Shown: in pieces, positions 11,699 through 22,419 of the stretch
How positions within the stretch are numbered: the first letter of the stretch is position 1
Layout: each line of letters starts with the position of its first letter
NCBI RefSeq assembly: GCF_040712315.1
Contig: NC_134015.1
Span: forward strand, 21,515,614-21,579,613
Direction: 5' to 3'
Length of the DNA stretch: 64,000 nt
From: Castanea sativa
Taxonomy: Eukaryota; Streptophyta; Magnoliopsida; Fagales; Fagaceae
Notes under the pieces: generated by a model
Told to the model about the DNA's origin: nothing
Databases searched by the model: none
The model's input: only the letters and a program-made list of their open reading frames with translations
Translations under genes and position numbers: made by a program

Positions 11699-11776
11699 AG
11701 ATGATTGTGAGTTCATTGATGATGAGTCCAACGATGAAGATGACAACGAAGACAAGTATAGCAAGGATGAGTAGTG
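11699..11776 (+). pseudogene. Possible TNP2 (CACTA) C-terminal remnant, copy 1
   Basis: The frame encodes an acidic end (DCEFIDDESNDEDDNED ... DE, stop). The same 75-bp piece recurs at 15246-15321 and 16542-16615, marking the start of each tandem unit. An acidic C-terminus just upstream of TNPA exons fits TNP2 of CACTA elements, but the fragment is too short to prove it. Confidence 0.4.
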
Positions 11777-11954
11777 TAATAGTCTATTGATTTTTTATGT
11801 GTAATTATGTTATAGTTATTAATGAACTTGGAAATTATAAGTAGAATTTGTAAAGGTCTATTGCATGCAAAGTTTGAAAATCTTGCATATATATGTTAAA
11901 ACTGTTATTTCTTCATGTTGTTAAGTGAAAGCTCTGATTTGTGCTAAAAACACA

Positions 11955-13975
11955 TGTTTAGACCCCCAATTTTAAAATATGGCTAGATTGCTTTTACTCT
12001 TACTTTATCAAAGTGCGGAACAAGAGTAAATGTGTGCAATGAACCGATACTACTCTAGTGCATAAACATGAATAACAAATAATAAATGTAAAGCACAAGC
12101 GTAAGGGAAGAGAGATGCAAACACAAGACAACACCAAGACGTGTTATTGAAGAGGAAACCGAAGAACTCGGCGAAAAACCTCTTCGCGACCTCTAAGTTC
12201 AAAATGATCCACTAGTGAATAAGTTGGAGTACACGAATAACAAAAGACCCTCCTAGCCTAGTCTACCCAATATACTTGAGCCTTCCAAGCTCCTGCTACC
12301 AACGAACTTCTCGGAGTCTTATCTTCACTAACTTTCGGGATCCTGCAATACACCTGATTGCATTCGCCAAGCCTTTCTGGCTTCTTTTGGAAAATTCCCA
12401 AAGCATCCTATTGGGAAATTTAGACCCCGGTTGATAGAATTAACAAGTTTTAAACTCAAGTTGTTAATTAGATTTATTATGCATAAAACTTGTTAAAACA
12501 AACAAACATCAATATTATGTCAAAATTAAGTACAGCGCAAAAATAAATAAGACAATATATGATGACCCAGGAAAACCAATGAAACCAACCAGTTTCACAG
12601 TAAAAAACCTGGGGTAAAACCTTCCTGAAAAGAAATTCACTATAGTAAAGAGAAGTTTCAGATCTAGTACAAAACCTTTGTCCCTAGACTCTACAATCCC
12701 CGTAGATGAACTAACAGCAGAAACCTTCTACCACTTCAAAACCTCTGAACTCTTCAATATATGAATGCCACTCTTTGATGCACAGATCTCAGTACATGAC
12801 TCACTCCTTTGCATGAATCCCAATACGTGACTCACTCATCAACTTGACGAAGAAGAATGTTGGCTGCAAAGTTCTTCACTTCATCAATAATAAAGATCAA
12901 GAAGCACTTGATTACAAAACCCTAAGGCGCAAAGACACAATAGCTTCTTTTTTGAGAGAATAAGGCTTCGGTCACTTTTTACATATGTTCTCCTTGTATT
13001 CTCTTATGTGACGGCCTCTAAAATAAGCCTTATATATGTCTAGGATTGTGAGAAAAGAAACCCTACACAAATACAAAAGTCTGGCCCAAAAATCAAATTT
13101 GAAAATTTTGATTTCCGTAACCTCGATAGATACCTCGATAGATAGTATCTGTCGAGCCTCATTAAACCTCGATAGATAGCTAGCTGTCGAGCAGCTGTCC
13201 AATAGGTGTCCAACTTTAGTAAACACCTTTTCTTCACTTGTTTCTTGGTCCAATCTTCATGGCTTTAATATCAGACTTGAACAACATGTTCTTTGAAGTA
13301 TTAAACACATCCTAGATCTACCCAAATACAAGTAAAGTGCGTTTTGTCAAAGGATTAGCCAACTACATAAAATATGTCCTTAACACATCCTAAGCTCCGA
13401 AACACTTACTACACTCTAAAAAGATGTGGGTTGTGTTTGAGTAAAAATCTCCTCTCAAGGTATGATAATGGGAAAGGGAAGGAGAAGAGACTAGAATGAT
13501 TTCTCACTAAGGATGAGTAACTCTCTCTGGTGTGTTGTGTTGTAGAAAACTTATCTAGGGTTTTTCTCTCTGAATAGTCTCTCATACTTTTGTGGATGAT
13601 GAGGTCATATATAATATGGGTGAAGGATAAGAAAGTCACACTTAAAATCTTCCAAGCAGAAAGTTTTGCGGGTACCTCGCAAGATGGCCTGTCTCGCAAA
13701 GCACTAGCGAAATGAAGCCTAACACTTGATTTTTCAGCTTCTAGTATGTGCTTCTCACATGGCCTTTTCGCAGGTTGCTTTACTCGTGAGCTTCTTGCGA
13801 TTTAGATGCGAAATTGCATTGATCTTCATTGCATGCTTCATTCTTCACCAACTTAATACTAAACCCAATACAATAAAATCCCACAAAATAGAAGGAATAA
13901 AATTAATGCAATTACAACACTTTTTGTAATGGAATAAAGCTAACATAAAACACAGTTGTGAATTACAACTTTATA
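11955..13975 (-). mobile_element. Inverted B-type Sirevirus solo LTR, split by a second solo LTR
   Basis: Read on the minus strand it starts near 13975 (TATAAAGTTGTAATTC, compare TGTAAAGTTGAATTT of element B) and ends near 11955 (GGGTCTAAACA). The middle shows the characteristic inverted block about confronting CGAACTTCTCGG, CTCCTGCTACC and ACTAGTGGATC with element B's LTR. An A-type solo LTR (12409-13385) interrupts it. No TSD could be matched at its own ends. Confidence 0.65.
12409..13385 (-). mobile_element. A-type Sirevirus solo LTR with TSD CATCC
   Basis: On the minus strand it runs TGTTAAGGACATATTTT to GGGGTCTAAATTTCCCAATA, 977 bp. The 5-bp direct repeats CATCC flank it at 12404-12408 and 13386-13390. 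It carries the family's TATCGAGG/CTCGACAG motif cluster (13120-13200). No internal region remains, so it arose by LTR-LTR recombination. Confidence 0.85.
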
Positions 13976-14068
13976 TTAAGATTTGTAGTTAATAACTTAC
14001 ATTGTATGTGATTGATTGTTGGGTATAATTATCATTATGTTTGTGTTGTAAAGTTGTTGGACGCAGGA

Positions 14069-15155
14069 ATGGGGAGGAGGAAACGTCCATTGCCACTGGT
14101 TGTAGTTGGTCAAGGATCGTCACATTCCCGACAAAGGGTGGAGGCAGAAGTCGAGGAAGCCCATATTTCTGAGGAGGCAAGACCGGTTGCAAGTGATAAT
14201 GAGACACAGCCCCCAGGTAGTTAACATGTCTTTGAATGTAAAGTTTGATGTTTATAACTAGATGCATATTTTTTTTTCGTGGTGTGATATTTTCACTAGT
14301 TGTGAACTTTGATAATTCAATCCTAATATTGGTGGTTTTCTATATACAGAAGATTATCAAGAAACCCCAGCACCGGAAAATAGGCATAACACACATGGGA
14401 GAATGAAGCCAAAAGATATATGGGAATTGAATGGTGACGAAAAAATCTAGATGGACTTAAACAGTGAAGGCCAACCAATTGGGGACATCAGGACAACGTT
14501 CATTCGGTGGTTAGGAACTTTTTGCGACAATCCATTTTTATGCCTGCTTATGCCTACTGCGTGTCCAAGCATCCCAAAAGCATATAAAGAGGATTGTTGG
14601 AAAGAGATTGAGGTAGTATGAAAATAAAATATAAGAACTGTCATTTACAGTTGCTGTCATAATTAAATGTCATTATGAGCAAGGTCCATGCTTGTGTTTT
14701 GCTAACTCCACTTTTGCATTTCAGAAACGGTAGATAATTGACCTTGCTATTGTCACACCACCTGATCAAATGAAATGGGCAATGAAACAACTAGGGAACC
14801 AAGGAGAGGTCAAAGGACAAAGTCGAAGGATGAATGCTATAAAGATGGGATGAAAAATGAAAAGGTACAGGCCAAGAAACCGTTGTCGGTTGATAGAGAG
14901 TAGTGGACGAAGTTGGTTGACTATTGGTTTTTGCCTAAAACATAGGTACTGCTACTTTCTTCATCTATCTTATCATCATGGTAATTTAGCCCTCAATAGC
15001 CTTTATTCAAGAGATGTTTTGTTTTGTTTTTTTTTTTTGTTTTTTTTTTTTTGTTTTTTACAGTAATGTGTTCACAGGCATTAAGTGACAAGAACAAGGA
15101 GAGTCGTGGTAAACAAAAAGAGATAGCAAGGTTTGGGCCCTCAAGTTTTGCATAA
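14069..15155 (+). pseudogene. TNPA-like CACTA transposase (Ptta/En/Spm), tandem copy 1
   Basis: Four exons can be followed. The first is 14069-14216 (ATG in GGAATGGGG; opens MGRRKRPLPL, donor CCAG/GTAGTT). The second is 14350-14612 (acceptor ATACAG, donor GAG/GTAGTA). The third is 14725-14945 (acceptor TTTCAG, donor TAG/GTACTG). The fourth starts at 15078 (acceptor TTCACAG, encodes DKNKESRGKQKEIARFG). Exons 2-4 match the conserved part of plant transposase Ptta/En/Spm (WLGTF, PPDQMKWAMKQLG, WTELVNYW-like and KNKESRGKQ blocks). TNPA-type proteins bind subterminal repeats in CACTA transposition. In-frame stops in exons 2 and 3 show it is dead. Confidence 0.6.
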
Positions 15156-15245
15156 ATTTCTGATGTAATGGTAAAAAATATATTAGAAGTTCTACTTTCT
15201 TCGTCTATCACATAAGTTGATAATATGCTTCTGAATCACATTGAA

Positions 15246-16475
15246 TGTTGATTGTGAGTTCATTGATGATGAGTCCAATGATGAAGATGACAACAAAGAG
15301 GAGTACAACGAGGATGAGTAGTGTAATAGTCTAGTGTAATTATCATTATTTTTGTGTTGTAAAATTGTTGGATGTAGGAATGGGGAGGAGGAAACATCCA
15401 TTGCCGCTTGTTGCAGTTGGCCAAGGATCGTCACATTCCCAACAAAGGGTGGAGGCAAAAGTCAAGGAAACCCATATTTTTGAGGAGGCAAGACCGATTG
15501 CAATTGACGATGAGACACAACCACCAAGTAGTTAACATATCTTCGAATGTAAAGTTTGATATTTATTACTAGATGCATATATTTTTTCGTGGTGTGATAT
15601 TTTTCACTAGTTGTGAACTTTGATAATTCAGTCCTAATATTGGTGGTTTTCTATATACAGAAGATTATCAAGAAACCACTACACTGGAAAATAGGCGTAA
15701 CAAATGTGGGAACACGAAGCTAAAAGATATAAGGGAACTGAATGGTGACGAAAAGATCTAGTTGGAGTTAAATGGTGAAGGCAAACCGATTAGGGACATC
15801 GGGACAACGTTATTCAATGGTTGGGCACTTTTTATGACAATCCCTTTTTATGCCCGCTTAAGGCCTGCTACATGGCTGAGCGTCCTAAAAGCATATATAG
15901 AGGATTTTTGGAAAGAGATCAAGGTAGTATGAAAAATAAAATATAAGTAACTATCATTTACAGCCGATTTCCTAATTAAATGTCATTATGAGTAGGATCC
16001 ACGATTTTGTTTTGCTAACTCCACCTTTGCATTTCAAAAATGGTGGATAATTGACCCTGCCATTGTTGCACTACCCGATCAAATGAAATGGGCAATGAAA
16101 CAACTAGGGAACCGAGGAGAGGTCAAAGGACAAAGTTGAAGGATGAATGCTATAAAGATGGGATGAAAAATGAAAAGGTACAGGCCAAGAAACCGTTGTT
16201 GATTGATAGAGAGTAGTGAACGAAGTTGGTTGACTATTGGTTTTTTCCTAAAACATAGGTACTGCTACTTTCTTTGTCTATCTTATCATCATGGTAATTT
16301 AGCCCTCAATAGCCTTTATTCAAGAGATGTTTTGTTTTGTTTTTTTTTTTTTTTTACGGTAATGTGTTCACAGGCATTAAGTGACAAGAACAAGGAGAGT
16401 CGTGGTAAACAAAAGGAGATAGCAAGGTCTGGCCTTAAGTTTTGCACAAATTTCTGATGTAATGGTAAAAAATAT
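15246..16475 (+). pseudogene. TNPA-like transposase, tandem copy 2
   Basis: This unit is about 1,294 bp from the acidic TNP2-like remnant (15246-15321) to the next junction near 16544. The ATG at about 15379, second exon near 15661, third exon near 16037-16257 and fourth near 16376 correspond to copy 1. Relative to copy 1 it lacks about 230 bp between the remnant and exon 1, a deletion shared with copy 3. The exon 1 donor has decayed from CCAGGTAG to CCAAGTAG. Confidence 0.6.
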
Positions 16476-16541
16476 ATTAGAAGTTCTACTTTCTTTGTCT
16501 ATCACAAAAGTTGATATTATGCTTCTGAATCACACTGAATG

Positions 16542-17553
16542 TTGATTGTGAGTTCATTGATGATAAGTCCAATGATGAAGATGACAACGAAGAGGAGTAC
16601 AACGAGCATGAGTAGTGTAATAGTCTAGTGTAATTATCATTATTTTTGTGTTGTAAAGTTGTTGGATGTGGGAATGGGGAGGAGGAAACATCCATTGCCA
16701 CTTGTTGCAGTTGGCCAAGGATCGTCACATTCTCGACAAAGGGTGGAGGCAAAAGTCAAGGAAACCCATATTTTTGAGGAGGAAAGACCAATTGCAATTA
16801 ACGCTGAGACACAACCCCCAAGTAGTTAACATATCTTCGAATGTAAAGTTTGATGTTTATTACTAGATGCATATATTTTTTCGGGGTGTGATATTTTTCA
16901 CTAGTTGTGAACTTTGATAATTCAGTCCTAATATTGGTGGTTTTCTATATATAGAAGATTATCAAGAAACCCCAACACTGGAAAATAGGCGTAACAAATG
17001 TGTAAACACGAAGCTAAAAGATATAAGGGAACTGAATGGTGACGAAAAGATCTAGTTGGAGTTAAATGGTGAAGGCAAACCGATTAGGGACATCGGGACA
17101 ACGTTATTCACTGGTTGGGCACTTTTTGCAACAATTCCTTTTTATGCCCGCTTAAGGCCTATTACATGGCTGACCATCCTAAAAGCATATATAGAGGATT
17201 TTTGGAAAGAGATTAAGGTAGTATGAAAAATAAAATATAAGTAACTATCATTTACAGCCGATTTCCTAATTAAATATCATTATGAGTAGGATCCACGATT
17301 GTGTTTTGCTAACTCCACCTTTGCATTTCAAAAATGGTGGATAATTGACCCTGCCATTATCGCACCACCCGATCAAATGAAATGGGCAATGAAACAACTA
17401 GGAGAACCTAGGGGAGGTCAAAGGACAAAGTTAAAGGATGAATGCTATATAGATGGGATGACAAATGAAGAGGTACAAGCCAAGAAACTGTTGTCGGTTG
17501 ACAGAGAGCAGTGGACGGAGTTGGTTAACTATTGGGTTTTGCCTAAAACATAG
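16542..17553 (+). pseudogene. TNPA-like transposase, tandem copy 3 (5' exons)
   Basis: It has the same layout as copy 2 with ATG at 16673. Exon 3 (from about 17336, KWWIIDPAII) is the best preserved and stays open through PPDQMKWAMKQLGEP and VDREQWTELVNYWVLPKT. The exon 4 homologue is displaced to 19127-19210 because tandem repeats and a Mutator-like element lie in the intervening intron. Confidence 0.6.
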
Positions 17554-18345
17554 GTACTGCCAAGGTTATCAGACCCGGACCGGACCCAGTGGTCCGACCG
17601 GGTTAATCGGGAACCAGATTGAAATCCGGTTTTTTAAGCATAAAGAATCGGGCATGCCTGTTAATTCCGTGAACCCTTTAAACCGGGTTTAGACCACATG
17701 GTTCATGTAGAACCGATGGCATGAACTATGCGGTCCAACCCCGGTTCAAGCATGCCTCTTAAATAAGAAAAAAAATCAAAAAATGAAACAACTAAGGGAA
17801 CCAGGGGAGGTCAAAGGACAAAGTTAAAGGATGAATGCTATAAAGATGGGATGACAAATAATGAGGTACAAGCCAAGAAACCGTTGTCGGTTGACGGAGA
17901 GCAGTGGACAGAGTTGGTTGACTATTGGTTTTTGCCTAAAACATAGGTACTACCAAGGTTATCAAACCTGGACCGGATCGAGCGGTCCAATCGGGTTAAT
18001 CGGGAATCGGATTGAAATTCAATTTTTTAAGCATAAAGAACCGGGCATGCTTGTTAATTTCGTGAACCCCTTAGACCGGGTTTGGACGGCATGGTTCATT
18101 TAGAACCGGTGGCATGAACTGTGCAATCCAACCCCAGTTCAAGCATGCCTCTTAAATAAGAAAAAAAAAATCAGAAAATGAAACAACTAAGGGAACCTAG
18201 GGGAGGTCAAAGGACAAAGTTAAAGGATGAATGCTATAAAGATGGGATGAAAAATGGAGGTACAAGCCAAGAAACAGTTGTCGGTTGATGGAGAGCAGTG
18301 GACGGAGTTGGTTGACTATTGGTTTTTGCCTAAAACATAGGTACT
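17389..18345 (+). repeat. 394-395-bp tandem repeats: transposase exon 3 plus left end of a Mutator-like element
   Basis: ATGAAACAACTA recurs at 17389, 17783 and 18178, giving two full units and a third start. Each unit joins most of exon 3 of the TNPA-like gene to the first part of the element that begins CAAGGTTATCAGACC. The unit junctions fall at a short shared AAATG. In the third unit the transposon part has lost the stretch between two GCATGCCT repeats. Confidence 0.8.
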
Positions 18346-18347
18346 GC

Positions 18348-19015
18348 CAAGGTTATCAGACCCAAACCGGACCGAGTGGTCTGACCGGGTTAATTGGGAA
18401 CTGGATTAAAAGTCGGTTTTTTAAGCATAAAGAACGGGGCATGCCTAAAAAAAATCAGAAAATGCGCTTACCAGGTTTAGAACCTAGGCACGGTTAGAGT
18501 TGAAGCTAGAGCCTAACCACTTAGCTAAGCTTGCAAGCTGATACTCAACAATAACAACAAAAAAAAAATACTTGAAGTAAACTTAACGCAATTTTTTTTT
18601 TTCATAAAAGCAACTTAACCCAATTCTATTCTACTTAATTAAATTATCCATATCTTACAAGCAATATTAAAAAAATTATAATTAAAATCCTTCAAAGATA
18701 TTCAATTTTACTTCAAAAATTAATCATAAATTTTAATGTTTTCATGGTTATTATTTTATTTTATTAACTTTCTTATTTAATTATTAAATATATGCTTGAA
18801 AATCATTAAATTTCCCTCACACATATATATATATATATATATATTAGTCAATTTTGCTAGTTTTATTAAGTTAATATCTATATTTAGGCTTTAATTAATT
18901 ATTAAAGTAATTATGACATCATCGTAGTTTGACCTCGGTCGAACTTTGATCCGACCTTAAAAACCTTGAACCTCTCCCTTTATCAGTTCTTTGAACGGTT
19001 TTGGTCTGAAAACTA
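18348..19015 (+). mobile_element. Non-autonomous Mutator-like element (about 668 bp)
   Basis: Its ends are CAAGGTTATCAGACC and, inverted, TAGTTTTCAGACC. The 10-bp sequence TAGGTACTGC flanks it at 18338-18347 and 19016-19025. Only one copy of it exists at the empty site in tandem copy 1 (14943). A 9-11-bp TSD fits Mutator-like elements. It carries an internal (AT)n run near 18823-18844 and no coding sequence. Confidence 0.6.
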
Positions 19016-19020
19016 TAGGT

Positions 19021-19490
19021 ACTGCTACTTTCTTCATTTATCTCATCTTTGTGGTAATTTAGCCCTTAGCAGCCTTTATTCAAGAGATGTTTTGTTATTT
19101 TTTTTTTATAGTAATGTGGTCGCAGGCATTAAGTGACAAGAACAAAGAGAGTCGTGGTAAACAAAAGGAGATAGTAAGGTTTGGGCCCACAAGTTTTGCA
19201 CAAATTTCTGATGTGATGGTAAAAAATGCATTAGAAGTGCTACTTTCTTCGTCTATCACATAAGCTGATATTATGCTTCTAAATCACATTGAATGTTGAA
19301 AATAAATTTTAACTTTGTTTCTAGTGGTAGTTATAAACTTAGAATTCATGAACGCCTTAGTCAATGCAAATGATAAACAACTTGACAATTATGAGAGCAA
19401 TTGTGTTTATTGTATGAATTCTGTTCATGATGTAGGTGAAATCTATAGGGGCAGCAATTGAGCGTACAATTGGCTATATATATATATTCA
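19021..19490 (+). pseudogene. Terminal part of TNPA-like copy 3 and downstream CACTA sequence
   Basis: It resumes the intron (ACTGCTACTTTC), then the exon 4 homologue (DKNKESRGKQKEI) and continues past the point where copies 1 and 2 break off (GAATGTTGA at 19292). It thus preserves the ancestral downstream sequence, with another short exon-like stretch (about 19340-19440). Confidence 0.5.
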
Positions 19491-19494
19491 AAAA

Positions 19495-20790
19495 AATTGT
19501 TCGTTTAGACTCTGTATACTCAATTTGTTTAACCTAATTAATTAACCAAGTTGTTACTTAGGTTTATTATTCAGATATAGGTTAAACAAAAATAATTATA
19601 TCACTAAGTGAGGAAAAGTAAAGAAGGCAAGCGATATGATGCCCTAGGAAAACCAATAAAACTGTCTAGTTTCAAGTTAAAAAACTTAGGGAGGATTTTA
19701 CCTAAACAATCTTCAAAGCAACAAAATTCACTATATAGAATGGAAGTGTTACAACAGATTTTTCCCTAAATCTAAAGCTACCTCTTATAGTACTTACTCA
19801 TGTGACCATACGCAGCTTTGAATCCACGGACCCTTTTATCTAAATTTGTTGCACACAAATACCCCTGTTAGGTTTTGAAGATTTAGGATTAAATATTTAG
19901 AATAATAATTTATTTGAGTTGGCAAACCGAGAACAAAACATGTCTAGTCTATATGTTAGACAATGTTTAAAGTTATAGATTTCAAGCTTCAAGTTCGAGT
20001 TGACCGATGGAGAATTAGACTCGACCGATCGAGAATTGTAGAAATCAGATTTTACAGAATGTTTAAACAAGGCCCAAGCTCGTAAAAACGTTTGGGGTTT
20101 CGTTCTAACTTGTCCTCATATAAAAGGGAAATCCTAGCTACGTTTTTCAAACTTTAGGAAAACTTGTGAGTTACTCTTTGTAAGATCTGAGAGGTTTTGT
20201 ATCTTCTAACTACACAAGAATCTACCGAAGCAAAATCAACAATCGAGCGGTGGTAGAACCTAGTTGTTGCAACGAGATCAACTACTGATGATGATCTAAA
20301 ACCTTTGAATGGAATCTCAAAGTCACAAGTGTAGGTGCTTGTGTTGCAATAAATCCAAGAAGAGAAGGAGTCCGTGGATTTGGAACTTGCACGTGGTCAT
20401 GTTAGTAAGTTACTACTTGAGATAAATCATCAGTAGTAGTTGATCTTGTATGCAGCAACTTCTACAACACTGGATCTACAATTGAAGGCATAAGATGCAC
20501 TCTTCTCTCTTTAAAAACCCCTCTAAAACGTACCTTAAGGTTTCCTTTATATACAAGGAGAATTAGATCTGAAACCCTAATCACTTAATGGGCTTAATGA
20601 GTTGTTGGGCTTTAATTAATTTCTGCAAATCCATGTATTGATTGGTTGAACCATGGTCTCGATTGGTCAAACTTGGCATGTTTCGAATTTCTTGAACTTA
20701 TAACTTCCTTATTTTTGTATTCTGACTTGCATCACCTTAAGCATTTTCTAATAAATCCTATAGAGTCTAAGATTTATATTTAGACAAGTT
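19495..20790. mobile_element. C-type Sirevirus LTR fragments in mixed orientation
   Basis: 19495-19865 is an inverted LTR 3' half (reverse complement of the TAACCTATATCTGAATAATTA region). 19866-20415 is a forward LTR starting TGTTAGGTTTTGAAGATTTAG and stopping after the GTAAGTTACTACT block. 20416-20790 is inverted again and continues the first inverted piece. The simplest reading is an inverted solo LTR interrupted by a forward, 3'-truncated LTR of the same family. Confidence 0.55.
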
Positions 20791-21051
20791 TGTGTTCATG
20801 GTTTGTAAATTGTTCTAAACTTTTAGAATCTAATAAGAACTATAATCAACTCTCCTTAAGAAAGATATACTCATCAAATATTGAATTAAAAGTGAAGTTT
20901 TTAGCAGTTTTCATTTCAATGAAGATAACAAAATATTTTATCTATAAGAAATTATGTAGAAGTGGCAAAACAAGATAATTTATTCAGTCAATAAGATAGT
21001 ATGCCTATGTCTTTTCCGTCTATATATACTAACCTTCAACATAATATTATT

Positions 21052-21449
21052 GGCGAAAATGGGCAAATGCCCCATTTCTCAAACTAATTAGAAAAATGCA
21101 TTTCTTTTGAAACTTGATTTTCTCAAAATCGAGTTTCAAAAAAAAAAAAATTCTGGAGCCCTATAGTGACGTTTTAAGGAGCCTATAGTGACGTTTTAAG
21201 GACCTATAGCGGCGTTTTGTAACTTGACCTCCATGAAATCGAGTTTTTTTTACCTGCTCGAGTTATAAAATGCCGCTATAGGTCCTTAAAAACATCACTA
21301 TAGGCTCCTTAAAACGTCGCTATAGGGCTTAACTCGATTTTGAGAAAATCGAGTTTCAAAAGAGGGGCATTTCCCTAATTAGTCTGGGAAAGGGGGCAAC
21401 ATGTTGAATTTTTTTTTTTTTGGGAAAAGGACAGAAGCCCATTTTGGCC
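21052..21449. mobile_element. Foldback Mutator-like MITE (398 bp)
   Basis: The two halves are inverted repeats of each other nearly end to end: GGCGAAAATGGGC at the left against GGCCAAAATGGGC read inward from the right. Further in come AAACTAATTAG, TCTCAAAATCGAG and the ACGTTTTAAGGAGCCTATAG arms. The flanks TAATATTATT (21042-21051) and TAACATTATT (21450-21459) match at 9 of 10 bases, a Mutator-size TSD. It would form a long hairpin RNA. Confidence 0.7.
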
Positions 21450-22419
21450 TAACATTATTACTTCGGATGATTGTGAATATCATGCGTTCAAAATGCTTCA
21501 AATAAAATCACAAACTATTATTTTTTAATTTCTAAGAGTGAAATAAAAAAAATAATATTTCTCAAAAAAAATACATATATCATACTCATCAAAGGATAGT
21601 TAGGCATGATTTGAATCTTGAATTTTTTTTTTTTTTTTTGAGGAAATGAATCTTGAATTAAGTGTGAACAGTTTCATTGTCCATCCACCAAGTTTATCTA
21701 TTAAGCTCTTGTAACTAAAAATCGACGGTAGTATTAAATATCTCAAAATGATAATGATGCTTTACGGGAATATGAACTCTTTAAACCTGCATCTCAAGAT
21801 CATATTACAGTCCTTTTGATTTTCAATTTCAATGGAAAAGTCAAGGTAGTTATAGTTAGTCATTGGAAAAGCTAGAAAGCTTTGATATATGAGTTGTTAA
21901 AGTTTTCGCCACATTAATTATTTAATATTTTTTTAAAGATCCGATGGAATTCAACTTATGGTGCTTGGTCTATGACAATTTCTCTTTATTATCGAGCAAA
22001 ATATCAATTGGTTATTGGTATAAACGGGATCTAACTCCAAACTTTTTGCTCAATAACAAAATATTTTTACTAATTGAGCTAACTATAACTCACGCCATAT
22101 TATTTAATGATAAAAAAGAGAGACAAGTGAAAATGAATTTATTAAGTTCATTTCACTAAGAAAAATATTAAAACTACTACTGATTTAATTTAAAAATCCT
22201 TAAAAATTAACATATTACCACCTTAACAAGATAATAAAAGAGTAATTTGAATTACTCTTTTATATGATTAGTGGTACATCAGTTTATAATATAAGTATAT
22301 AGTAGATTATACAGTAACCTTAGCATCACTGTTTTATTGTAGTTACAAACTATTCAGATAATTGGCAACCGAGACCGTTGCTACCGGACTCTTATTATGC
22401 CAAAGAATTTTAGTCCGCT

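Larger units (their letters stand above)
9790..19490 (+). mobile_element. Degraded, internally duplicated CACTA (En/Spm-like) transposon
   Basis: The left edge is placed at CACTATAAAA (9790), a plausible degraded CACTA terminus. Next to it are arrays of GTGGCTATAG/CTATAGCC motifs (9830-10290, repeated 11310-11385), resembling CACTA subterminal repeats. Inside are a possible TNP2 C-terminal remnant and three tandem copies of TNPA-like (plant transposase Ptta/En/Spm) exons. Later insertions are a pair of nested solo LTRs (11955-13975) and a Mutator-like element (18348-19015). No right terminus was identified, so the end is approximate. A small relative with the same internal motif and perfect CACTA ends lies at 25612-26099. 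Confidence 0.55.
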
